Positions 9,078 through 17,100 of a stretch of DNA of 51,529 nt are shown here, in pieces (the stretch's first letter is position 1; the number at the start of each line of letters is the position of its first letter). The translations under genes were made by a program, and so were the position numbers. This DNA comes from Pseudanabaena yagii GIHE-NHR1 (GTDB lineage: Bacteria > Cyanobacteriota > Cyanobacteriia > Pseudanabaenales > Pseudanabaenaceae), in assembly GCF_012863495.1 (NCBI RefSeq), contig NZ_JAAVJL010000007.1, positions 1 through 51,529 of the forward strand. Direction: 5' to 3'. Below the pieces are notes generated by a model that did no database searches, was not told the origin of the DNA, and worked only from the letters and a program-made list of their open reading frames with translations.

Positions 9078-9656
9078 ATGATCAACACTTTAGCTAAAGC
9101 CGAAAGTCAATATCTAGTTAAATGGGCTGTGACTTGGGAGCAGTTTAAAACCCTGCAATCCGCCTTTGATGAGATCGGTGGTGTGCGGCTTAGTTATTGT
9201 GAAGGAGAATTAGAAATTATGGGTATTGGTTTGCAGCATGAAATGATATCCAGTCTGCTTGGAATCTTATTAAGTTACTACTTCGTTACCAAACGTATCC
9301 GATTCACATCAACAGGTGCTTATACCCAGAAAATCGAACCAAATCTTGAGTTTCAAGCTGATTTATCCTTTGCTTTTGGTAATGATCCTGCAAAAACTGA
9401 CCTATGCATCGAAATTGTGGTTACTAGCGGTGGTGTTAAAAAGTTAAGAAAATATCAACTAAGAGGTATTCCAGAAGTTTGGTTTTGGGTGGAAGGCAAA
9501 ATTAGCATTTATCGCTTCGTTAATGGTGAATATATACAGAGCGATCGCAGTGAGTGGTTGCCTGAGTTGGATATTGAGCATTTAGAAGAATGTTTATTAA
9601 TCGAGTCGCAGCTAGATTCTATTTTGGCATTTCAGCAAAAGTATCAAGTCAATTAG
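9078..9656 (+). CDS. Uma2 family (DUF820) nuclease-fold protein A
   Basis: The protein has the Uma2 layout: a WEQFKTLQSAF N-terminal helix, a YCEGELEIM strand with the early acid, FQADLSFAF, then CIEIVVTSGGVKKLRKYQLRGIPEVWFW. The acid residues and the K-rich helix fit the predicted PD-(D/E)XK restriction-endonuclease fold of this family, whose real substrate is unknown. It is close to the Uma2 protein at 10374, so the two are paralogues. It begins 44 bases after the ATPase gene and precedes a more distant Uma2 gene. Uma2 genes are abundant in cyanobacteria, so their presence in the operon may be insertion rather than function. Confidence 0.9.
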   Translation: MINTLAKAESQYLVKWAVTWEQFKTLQSAFDEIGGVRLSYCEGELEIMGIGLQHEMISSLLGILLSYYFVTKRIRFTSTGAYTQKIEPNLEFQADLSFAFGNDPAKTDLCIEIVVTSGGVKKLRKYQLRGIPEVWFWVEGKISIYRFVNGEYIQSDRSEWLPELDIEHLEECLLIESQLDSILAFQQKYQVN

Positions 9657-9678
9657 GCGGAAAAAGCAGGAATCTCTT

Positions 9679-10332
9679 ATGACTGTAAAGATAGCGATCG
9701 CCCAAATCCAATTACAAGCAGGTCAGCGAGTTGTCCTTGATAGAATTGGCTGGCAAGAGTTTGAAGATATTTTGGAGGATCTCGGTGAGCATCGTCATTC
9801 TCATGTTGCCTATTACAAAGGAGTTTTAGAGTTTAGGATGCCATTACCAGAACATGAACGCTATAAAATGTTAGTCTCACATTTGTTAGTGGTTTTGCTA
9901 AATGAACTCGGCTTAGAGTGGGAATCTTTGGGTTCGACAACTTTTAAAAATCGCAGGATGCAAGCAGGTATCGAACCTGATGATTGTTTTTATATCCAGA
10001 ACTATCAAGCGGTGACTGGAATAAAGCGCATCAATCTTGATGTTGATCCTGTGCCTGATTTGGCGATCGAGGTGGATCTAACTTCTCAGACTCAGGTAAG
10101 TGCTTATGAAGCTTTGGGAGTTGCGGAAATTTGGCGTATTCGCAATGACAGATTAGAAATTAATTTGTTGCAGGACGGGAAGTATGTGAGTTCGACAAGT
10201 AGCAAAGTTTTCCCATTACTTCCAATTATTGAGGGGATTTCGCTATTTTTAGGACGCAGTGGCGAATTGCCGATGAGTGCTTTATGTCGAGAGTTTCGGG
10301 CTTGGTGCTGTGAAAAAGGTATTAAACAGTAA
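9679..10332 (+). CDS. Uma2 family (DUF820) nuclease-fold protein B
   Basis: A 217-residue Uma2 protein of a different subgroup from its neighbours. It has the RIGWQEFEDILEDLGEHR start, VAYYKGVLEFRMPLPEHE, an EPDDCFYIQN acid segment and PDLAIEVDLTSQTQ, followed by YEALGVAEIWRI. These are the conserved strands of the predicted PD-(D/E)XK fold; the catalytic lysine position is less clear than in the other copies. It starts 22 bases after the stop of Uma2 A and ends 41 bases before Uma2 C. It is cytoplasmic, with no signal peptide or membrane segment. Confidence 0.9.
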   Translation: MTVKIAIAQIQLQAGQRVVLDRIGWQEFEDILEDLGEHRHSHVAYYKGVLEFRMPLPEHERYKMLVSHLLVVLLNELGLEWESLGSTTFKNRRMQAGIEPDDCFYIQNYQAVTGIKRINLDVDPVPDLAIEVDLTSQTQVSAYEALGVAEIWRIRNDRLEINLLQDGKYVSSTSSKVFPLLPIIEGISLFLGRSGELPMSALCREFRAWCCEKGIKQ

Positions 10333-10373
10333 GAGTGTATGATATTACATAAGCGCATAAGGAGTAAGCTGTC

Positions 10374-10949
10374 ATGGTTCAAGCCTTAGAGAGAAATCGC
10401 GATCGCCATTTTGCCCATGAGGCTATATCTTGGGAACAGTTTAAGGTGATTCAGTCTGGATTTGAGAATGTCCCAAATCTACGGTTAACTTATTGTGAAG
10501 GAATTTTAGAGATTATGGGGATTGGGAAAGCTCATGAAATGTATACCAGTCTATTAAGCAGCTTACTAAGTGCTTATTTTGAAATTCATGGTATTGAGTT
10601 TTTCCCTAGCGGTGCTTATAGTCAAATTATTCCGAATGTTACAGAATTTCAAGCCGATCTTTCCTATTGCTTCGGTCAAGATAAGGATATTCCTGATCTA
10701 TGTATTGAAGTCGTAATTACTAGTGGCAGTCCTAGTAAGTTACGCAAATATCAATTGCGTGGTGTTCCTGAAGTTTGGTTTTGGGAGGATGGAGCGATCG
10801 CCATATATTGTCTAGAAAATCATCAATATGTAAAAGTGAGTCAAAGTCAAGTTTTACCGAATTTGGATTTAACTTTACTGTGCCGTTGTTTATTACTGAG
10901 TTCACCTTTAGCGGCTCTACGTGAGTTTCGTAAAGGAATTAGTCTATAA
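10374..10949 (+). CDS. Uma2 family (DUF820) nuclease-fold protein C
   Basis: This 191-residue protein is a clear paralogue of the Uma2 protein at 9078: both share WEQFK near the start, YCEG-x-LEIMGIG, FQADLS, DLCIEVV(I/V)TSG and KLRKYQLRG(V/I)PEVWFW. The GTTCAAGCC region after ATG is preceded by AAGGAGTAAGCTGTC, giving a good ribosome binding site (AAGGAG). It is the last of three Uma2 genes in a row; a 104-base gap with a promoter-like element separates it from the HARE-HTH gene. Confidence 0.9.
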   Translation: MVQALERNRDRHFAHEAISWEQFKVIQSGFENVPNLRLTYCEGILEIMGIGKAHEMYTSLLSSLLSAYFEIHGIEFFPSGAYSQIIPNVTEFQADLSYCFGQDKDIPDLCIEVVITSGSPSKLRKYQLRGVPEVWFWEDGAIAIYCLENHQYVKVSQSQVLPNLDLTLLCRCLLLSSPLAALREFRKGISL

Positions 10950-11026
10950 TCTGGCAGTTTATGCTTAATATTAGTTCAATTTGCTGATTTTTGATTGCGA
11001 ATATGCACTGGTTGTGTATATTATGT

Positions 11027-11035
11027 TGATATAAT
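11027..11035 (+). promoter_or_regulatory. Candidate extended -10 promoter element
   Basis: TGATATAAT is a perfect TGnTATAAT extended -10 box, ending 18 bases before the ATG of the HARE-HTH gene in the only sizeable gap of the first half of the operon. No strong -35 box is visible at 17 bases. It could let the modification half (from 11054) be transcribed independently of the DUF4007-ATPase half. The leader would be very short, about 10-12 bases. Confidence 0.4.
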
Positions 11036-11053
11036 ATAAAAGATTTATGGTTT

Positions 11054-11425
11054 ATGGATGATATATCTGGGGGTAACAGTCAGAAAATAAAGAAAAAAAC
11101 TATCGCTCAGGCTATTTTAGAAGTGATGGGTGAAACTAATCGCCCGATGACTTCCCAAGAGATTTGTCAATTGATTCTAGATAGAAATCTCTATCAATTT
11201 AAGACAGACGATACTCAAGGCATGGTTTACAACGCTCTTTGGAGACATAGCAGCAAAACCAAAGAGCATTCATCTCCTAACAAATATTTTTATAAAGATG
11301 GAAATCAATGGACTCTAATAGAAAAATCTAGTTCAAGTAGTAACGAAACTGAACTACAAATAATTGATTTTGAAGCATCTTTATATGATTACCTATTTGA
11401 TTTGGAAGATTTAGAGAACAACTAA
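11054..11425 (+). CDS. HARE-HTH winged-helix protein
   Basis: Residues about 16-90 fit the HARE-HTH (HB1/ASXL/restriction endonuclease) winged helix: TIAQAILEVMGETNRPMTSQ, then ICQLILDRNLY, a helix with VYNALWRHS, and a wing ending KYFYKDGNQWTL. This domain is predicted in the literature (Aravind and Iyer) to bind DNA and possibly sense modified DNA; it is found fused to restriction enzymes and chromatin factors. The C-terminal tail is acidic (DFEASLYDYLFDLEDLENN). It ends two bases before the PAPS-reductase gene, so the two are translationally linked. I infer a specificity or modification-reading subunit or operon regulator. Confidence 0.75.
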   Translation: MDDISGGNSQKIKKKTIAQAILEVMGETNRPMTSQEICQLILDRNLYQFKTDDTQGMVYNALWRHSSKTKEHSSPNKYFYKDGNQWTLIEKSSSSSNETELQIIDFEASLYDYLFDLEDLENN

Positions 11426-11427
11426 TT

Positions 11428-12216
11428 ATGACTAGACATATTTTAGGCTTGTCAGGAGGGAAAGACAGTACAGCATTAGCAATTTTGATGCACAAAGAAG
11501 TCCCACAAATGGAATATTTCTTTTGCGATACAGGTAAAGAACTTCCTGAAACATACGAATATTTGGAAAGAATTAAGGCGCGTTTGGGAATCAAAATCGA
11601 GTATCTGAATGCCGAAAGAGATTTCGATCATTGGTTAGAAGTGTTCAACGGTGTTCTTCCTTCACCAAGAGTTAGATGGTGTACCCGAAAGCTTAAAATA
11701 GAGCCTCTTGAAAAATTTGTAGGAGACGACAAAGCTGTTAGTTACATTGGTATAAGAGCAGACGAAAATCGAGAAGGTTATGTATCGGCACAACCAAATA
11801 TTTATCCAGTTTATCCATTTAAAGAAAGAGGTTTAGTCAAGTCTGATATTCTTAATATTCTTGATGATAGCGGAATTGGCTTACCTAGTTATTATGAATG
11901 GCGAAGTCGATCAGGATGTTCTTTTTGTTTTTTTCAGCGCAAATATGAATGGGTAAAGCTTGCTGAAAAACATCCAGAAGAATTCGCTCAAGCGGTTGCC
12001 TATGAAAGAGATCATAAGGATGGGAGAACATATACTTGGACTCAAGGAGAAACACTCTTAGAACTGATTGCCCGTAAAGACCAAGTTATTGCTGACCATG
12101 AAAAGGCGATCGCTAAAGAGAAGAAAACATCTCCCAAGCTTAGCCTTGCCGAAGTATTAGAATCAGTACTAGACGATGAAGATGACGAAATGCCTTGTTT
12201 AGCTTGCCATTTGTAA
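11428..12216 (+). CDS. PAPS reductase / ATP pyrophosphatase family protein (SspD/DndC/BrxP-like)
   Basis: SGGKDS at residues 9-14 is the PP-loop that adenylates or binds ATP in this family. FFCDTG (31-36), RWCTRKLKIEP (83-93), GIRADENR (108-115) and RSGCSFCFF (161-169) are the other conserved blocks of phosphoadenosine-phosphosulfate-reductase-like proteins. Cysteines C33, C85, C164 and C167, plus a terminal CLAC, could hold an iron-sulfur cluster as in DndC. In Dnd and Ssp systems this protein activates the DNA backbone for sulfur insertion; in type 4 BREX the same family replaces the methyltransferase. With the desulfurase at the end of the operon it supplies the two core enzymes of a sulfur modification. 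The exact subfamily (SspD, DndC or BrxP) needs a tree. Confidence 0.9.
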   Translation: MTRHILGLSGGKDSTALAILMHKEVPQMEYFFCDTGKELPETYEYLERIKARLGIKIEYLNAERDFDHWLEVFNGVLPSPRVRWCTRKLKIEPLEKFVGDDKAVSYIGIRADENREGYVSAQPNIYPVYPFKERGLVKSDILNILDDSGIGLPSYYEWRSRSGCSFCFFQRKYEWVKLAEKHPEEFAQAVAYERDHKDGRTYTWTQGETLLELIARKDQVIADHEKAIAKEKKTSPKLSLAEVLESVLDDEDDEMPCLACHL

Positions 12217-12241
12217 CTAAATCTCTTGAGAGGACAGTTGT

Positions 12242-12847
12242 ATGACCATCGCGATCGCCAAAACCACCAAAAATGCTAAGCCCAGAGTCACCTTTGCTGA
12301 CTACCTGACTTACTCTGACGGGTCTGATACGAAATATGAATTAGTTGACGGGGAGCTTATAGCAATGTCGTTAGGAACTGGCTTACACGGTGAAACAATT
12401 GATCGTGTTTATAAGGAAATTAACGTTGAGATAAGTCGCACTGCTCAACCTTGGATTGTTCGGCAAGGACAAATAGGTGTGCGATGTCCGCGTGGCATTG
12501 GACTAGATACAGTCAGAATTCCTGATGTAGTGGTGATGGAGGGAAATGATTGGCAAGCTTTGCAAGAGCGTGAGGCTGTGATTGATTTTGATCTATCTGC
12601 ACCATTGCTTGTCATCGAAGTAATCAGCCCTTCCATCAAAAACATTGACTACCGAGCCAAACGCACTGAATACGCCGCCCGTGATATCCCTGAATATTGG
12701 ATCGTCGATCCGCTAGAGGCAAAAGTCTCAGTCTTAATTAATTCCGATGGCTGGTATGACGTAACAGAATTTTATGGTGATGAACTAATTATTTCACCTA
12801 CGTTTCCAGAACTTAAGCTAACCCCACGAACAATTTTTTCTATCTAA
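12242..12847 (+). CDS. Uma2 family (DUF820) nuclease-fold protein D
   Basis: A canonical 201-residue Uma2 protein: TFADYLTYSD, YELVDGELIAMS, a VRIPDVVVME acid strand, and LLVIEVISPSIKNIDYRAKRTEYAARDIPEYWIVDP with the conserved lysine helix. It belongs to a different subgroup from the three Uma2 copies upstream. The leader has GAGAGGA eight to fourteen bases before the ATG, a good ribosome binding site. It sits between the PAPS reductase and the second DUF4007 gene, six bases from the latter. It may be a passenger or a nuclease component of the defence operon; the sequence does not decide. Confidence 0.92.
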   Translation: MTIAIAKTTKNAKPRVTFADYLTYSDGSDTKYELVDGELIAMSLGTGLHGETIDRVYKEINVEISRTAQPWIVRQGQIGVRCPRGIGLDTVRIPDVVVMEGNDWQALQEREAVIDFDLSAPLLVIEVISPSIKNIDYRAKRTEYAARDIPEYWIVDPLEAKVSVLINSDGWYDVTEFYGDELIISPTFPELKLTPRTIFSI

Positions 12848-12852
12848 AAACC

Positions 12853-13704
12853 ATGTCAGAACTAAATCTCAGCTTTCATACAACTTTTTCACTCAAAAAA
12901 GAAGATATTTTGAGAATGATCAAAGTTGCCGAAGAAGAAGAAAAAGGAGTTAAGGATTCTCAAGAGAATCTCATGGCTAAAACTGGCTTAGGCAATAAAA
13001 AAGTTAGTCCGATTAAATCTTGGTCTATTCGTTCAGGATTAGTTGATAGAGAGACAGGCAAACTCACCCCACAAGGCGCGATCGCCCGCAAACATGATCC
13101 TTATCTCCAATCACCCATCACCGATTGGCTGATGCACTTCTATCTCAGCTTCAGCGACAAAGGACTAGCTACACCACCACCAGATCCCGCCGAGTGGGGC
13201 GGCTGGACATGGTTTGTTTATAGCTTCTTGCCAACTCATCCTAGTTTTAGCCGTAGCACCCTCGACAATGCCGCAAACCAGATCTATGAAACTGACAAGA
13301 AAAAAGCTAAATCTATTAGTGACGACCTATTGAAAGTTCTCAAAGCCTACACCGACAAAAAAGATGCACTAGCCCAAATTAACTTTTTAAAATCCCTCAC
13401 TAAAGATCAATACATCGCAGGAGAAGCAACACTTCCACCCGATGAGTTAATTGCCTATTTTTTAGCAAAGCTCTGTGAAAGAGATTTTCAAGGTTTGTCT
13501 CAGATCAATAGCGATCGCCTTCTACAACATCCCTACGGACTATCCCCCATCCTCGGCATCAGCACCGACAAAGTGCAAGACCTCCTTGATCGCCTCTCAG
13601 GTAAAGGCATCATCGAGCAGTACAAAACTGTTCCTCCTTTCCAAATCATCCCCCGATGGAATGAATCTTTAGACTTATTAGAGAAAGCATATGTTAACCA
13701 ATGA
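12853..13704 (+). CDS. DUF4007-like protein 2
   Basis: The 283-residue protein shows a DUF4007-like layout distinct from the protein at 4546: FHTTFSLKKEDILRMIKVA at the start, a helix-turn-helix-like SPIKSWSIRSGLVDRETGKLTPQG segment, DPYLQSPITDWLMHFYLS with the conserved Trp-Leu pair, and WTWFVYSFLPTHPSFSRSTL. The C-terminal third contains a winged-helix-like VQDLLDRLSGKGIIEQY. It overlaps the next gene by 14 bases. In context it probably pairs with the BrxC-like ATPase downstream as DUF4007 protein 1 pairs with its ATPase. The family call is weaker than for protein 1. Confidence 0.7.
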   Translation: MSELNLSFHTTFSLKKEDILRMIKVAEEEEKGVKDSQENLMAKTGLGNKKVSPIKSWSIRSGLVDRETGKLTPQGAIARKHDPYLQSPITDWLMHFYLSFSDKGLATPPPDPAEWGGWTWFVYSFLPTHPSFSRSTLDNAANQIYETDKKKAKSISDDLLKVLKAYTDKKDALAQINFLKSLTKDQYIAGEATLPPDELIAYFLAKLCERDFQGLSQINSDRLLQHPYGLSPILGISTDKVQDLLDRLSGKGIIEQYKTVPPFQIIPRWNESLDLLEKAYVNQ

Positions 13705-14152
13705 TGCAATCAATCAACTAGCACTAGATAAAGTCGAACTGCGCGATCGCCCCTATCTGCTCTATACCGACAAACTTAGCAAAACTGCTCTTCATCACCT
13801 AGCCTTTCGCTATACTGCAGATCGCCTTAGCTATCGTGATGATCTAATTAAACGCCATACCAGCACCAGCAAGAGCAGCTACTTAAATTTGCAACTACAT
13901 AGCAGTCGAGAAGTTGAAGCCATCAAACAAATTTGTCAAAACGCAAGCAAGCCAATCGTCCTGTTAGAGGACTTAGATATTTTGCTCACCTATCTTTCCA
14001 TCCGTGCAAATAATCAGCTAAATCTATTTTGGCGAAATCTAGCCACCACCCGTCAACTAGCTTGTCCATTATGGATCTTACTTCCTAAGACTTGGGCAAC
14101 AGAAATGTCAGGTAAAGAAAGTTTATGGGATATTCGCGTTAAATTCTTGTAA
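13691..14152 (+). CDS. Small uncharacterised defence-operon protein, 153 aa
   Basis: I do not recognise a family. The start at 13691 lies 14 bases inside the preceding gene, which indicates translational coupling. A hydrophobic strand followed by acids (KPIVLLEDLDILLTYL, around residues 88-103) and the later strand CPLWILLPKTW look like the Walker B and sensor strands of a P-loop NTPase, but no Walker A is present. It may be an inactive NTPase-like adaptor filling the slot of the small BrxA/BrxB proteins of other BREX systems; that is positional inference only. It ends 29 bases before the giant ATPase gene. Confidence 0.6.
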   Translation: MLTNDAINQLALDKVELRDRPYLLYTDKLSKTALHHLAFRYTADRLSYRDDLIKRHTSTSKSSYLNLQLHSSREVEAIKQICQNASKPIVLLEDLDILLTYLSIRANNQLNLFWRNLATTRQLACPLWILLPKTWATEMSGKESLWDIRVKFL

Positions 14153-14181
14153 GATTATAGTTAATAAATAGGGGCTGGGTT

Positions 14182-17100
14182 ATGTTTTTAAGAGATTTTA
14201 TCAGTATCAACGAGGAAGGTTCAATTGAGCCTGTCGTCAATTTAGACATGATGGATGACTCTGATAAAAATCGGAAGCTATGTAAAAGTTTTGTCTTTAA
14301 CTACAACAGCGATCGCCCGAAAGAATCGACAGTTGGCTTACTCGACATATTACGCCGTAGTTATCACAGCCCAAACTCTCCCAATATCCATTGTGTAGTT
14401 CAAGATTATGGCAAGGGTAAAACTCACTTCGCTTTAGCGATCGCCAATTTCTTCAGCAAACCCCACGATAGCGAAGAAGTTAAAGGAATCTTCAACAGCA
14501 TCAAAATTGCGACAGGGGAAAAGAATAAAGCGGTTTGCGACACCTTAGAATCCTTCAAATCTAGAAGCAATCATCTTGTGCTTTGTCTACGAGGAGATAA
14601 ATGTGATGATCTGCGTAAACATTTTTTATCTGTAGTCTTAAAAGCTTTAAACAATGCAGGAGTCACAAGCTCTATTGCCCATCACCTATGCTTAAGACCG
14701 TTGCAATATCTTGAGCAGCTTAATGATGGCGATCGAGTAAAAGGCGATCGCTATCTCCGCCAGATCAATGCCCAAGAAGGCGATATCGCTGCCATTTGTG
14801 AATTGTTACGAGGTAATAATCATGAAGTGATTCCTCTTGTGATTCAAGTTGCTGATGCAATCACAAATGGCTTTGCGCCAAACTTCATTAAAAATATTGA
14901 AATAGAAGAAATTCTTGATGATTTAGTTAAAAATCTTTGCACAGGAAGTAATGCAAGATTTCAAGGTATTCTCATTCTCTTTGATGAACTTAACAACTAT
15001 CTCGATAGCTGGCTAACTGACAAATATGCTGCAGGTAATACCGCCCCCCAAAACCTGACTAATGCTTGTGCAAATCATAAGGCTAAAATCGCATTAATGA
15101 GCTTCACACAAGTTAACCCTAATTCCAAAAGCTCGCTTGGCGGTTATCAAATTGTTTCAACTCGCCTAGCGCCTGCGGATGCGACCTATAGTCCTGTATC
15201 TAGCCTAGAACGAGTCATTGACGAAGTAATCATCCAACATGATAACCCTGCTTGGAAAAGTTTTAGAAACAAATGGGATAACGTCTTATCAAGAGATAGC
15301 GAAAGAATATATAAACGCGCTCGTAAATATCAGGATGGCAATAACTTAACTGCTAAGGAGTTTCATGATCATTTAGGTTTAGGATGTTTCCCATTACATC
15401 CCTTTGCTAGCTACTTATTATGCAATCTTGAATTTACTCAAGGTAGAACTGCAATTGAATTTGTCAGAAACGAGATTGGCGAGTTTCTCAGTAATCCTAC
15501 TGAAATTGATCACCCAAATCGACCTAATCAACTTTACGCCACATCCTTAGTCGATGCCTTTGCGCCTAACTTTAGAGTCTCTGCTAGTAAGGCTATCCTT
15601 TATGAAACCTACACTCAAACTCTAGATGGTGTAGTTGCCGAAGCTAATGAGAATGAAATCAATGTAATTAAAGCTATTTTCTTATATAACGCTAGTGGTG
15701 ATTTGATTTTCAAACAAGCAAATGAGAATCATGAGAAAATTTTGTGTGATCTAACAGGTCTATCAGAACTACAACTAAGAGAAGCGCTAGAAAAACTCAT
15801 CAATGAACGTCAGGCAGTCTATCGCCGTAATGATGGTATCTATCAATTCTTTACAGGTACTAATCCTCGTGAACTTGAACAAAGAGTTATAGCTGAATTA
15901 GAAGAGAAAGGGAATCGACAATCCCCAGAAGTTACCTTCATCGAATATTGTCGTGAAAACATTACTAGAGTATTTAGCGAGGAATCGACAAAAGCAAATC
16001 AATTTGCTACTGAAAATGGCTTGTTGGCATCTGATTGGTGTTTTGAAAATCAAATATTCACGCTTACAGAATTAGAAAAACTGCTTAATTCTGAACCAGA
16101 AATTGCAAAATCAAGAATTAAGAAAGTTAGAGATGTTGGCTACCATGGCATCGTTGCTCATGTGATTGATAATAACGCTCAAGACCTTGATGCATTATGG
16201 GATGAAATTGATAATAAACTGCAAAAGTCACCAATTCATCAGCGTCTAGTAGTAGCGATCTCAAAACAAAGCATTGGCGAAGGAGAGCAAAATCTTGGAC
16301 GGATTCTCCAGAAAATTGATATTCTCAAGACTAAATTCAAATCAGAACAAGGAACGGCTTCTTATACTAAGCTCTTAGCTGACTGGGACAAGTATTTGCG
16401 AGATCGCATCCATGAAATTCTTAATCGTCCTGATAATTTAAGACATCACTCTACTAGCAGCCATAAACTTACCCTACAACTACGCAAATATGCCACCTAC
16501 CATGTCAGCACTCTATTAAGCGAAATATACCCATTTGTACCCAATATTGGTGGTGTTGACAAACTCTCAATATTTCCAAGAATTCATCCTACGGGTAACA
16601 AAATAGCAGCTACAGTTGCTAGTCAGGTGTTAGTGGGTAAAGGCAAGATTGCATCTGCTAGTCTGCCCAAAGAAGCTAGCTATATGACTGCAATTGATAG
16701 CGCCTTTGTTAAAAATTGGAAGATTTTAAAAAAGACCTCCAGTAGCTATATCTTGCAAGAACCTACTGATCAAAAAGTAAGAGATGCTTGGGACAAAATT
16801 TCTCAGATCTGCAACCTGAATGGAGAGAAATTTAAAGAAGTTTCTCTGTCAGATATTTGGCAAACTCTCAGTGATGCTCCCTATGGATACAATCACCTCA
16901 CTTTTACAGTATTACTTGCTAGTTGGCTCAGTTTTCATCGTGATGAGGTTGTACTAAGAGGTATCACTGATCTCAAGGCTAAAACTGCTCAACCTATGCA
17001 GACTAGAAGCTTAGAGGAATGGGCAGCAGCAAATATTTTAGAAAAAGCTGATGTTTTCGTTGATAAGTGGATTGTCAAATTTAGTGCCAAGCTGATTCGC

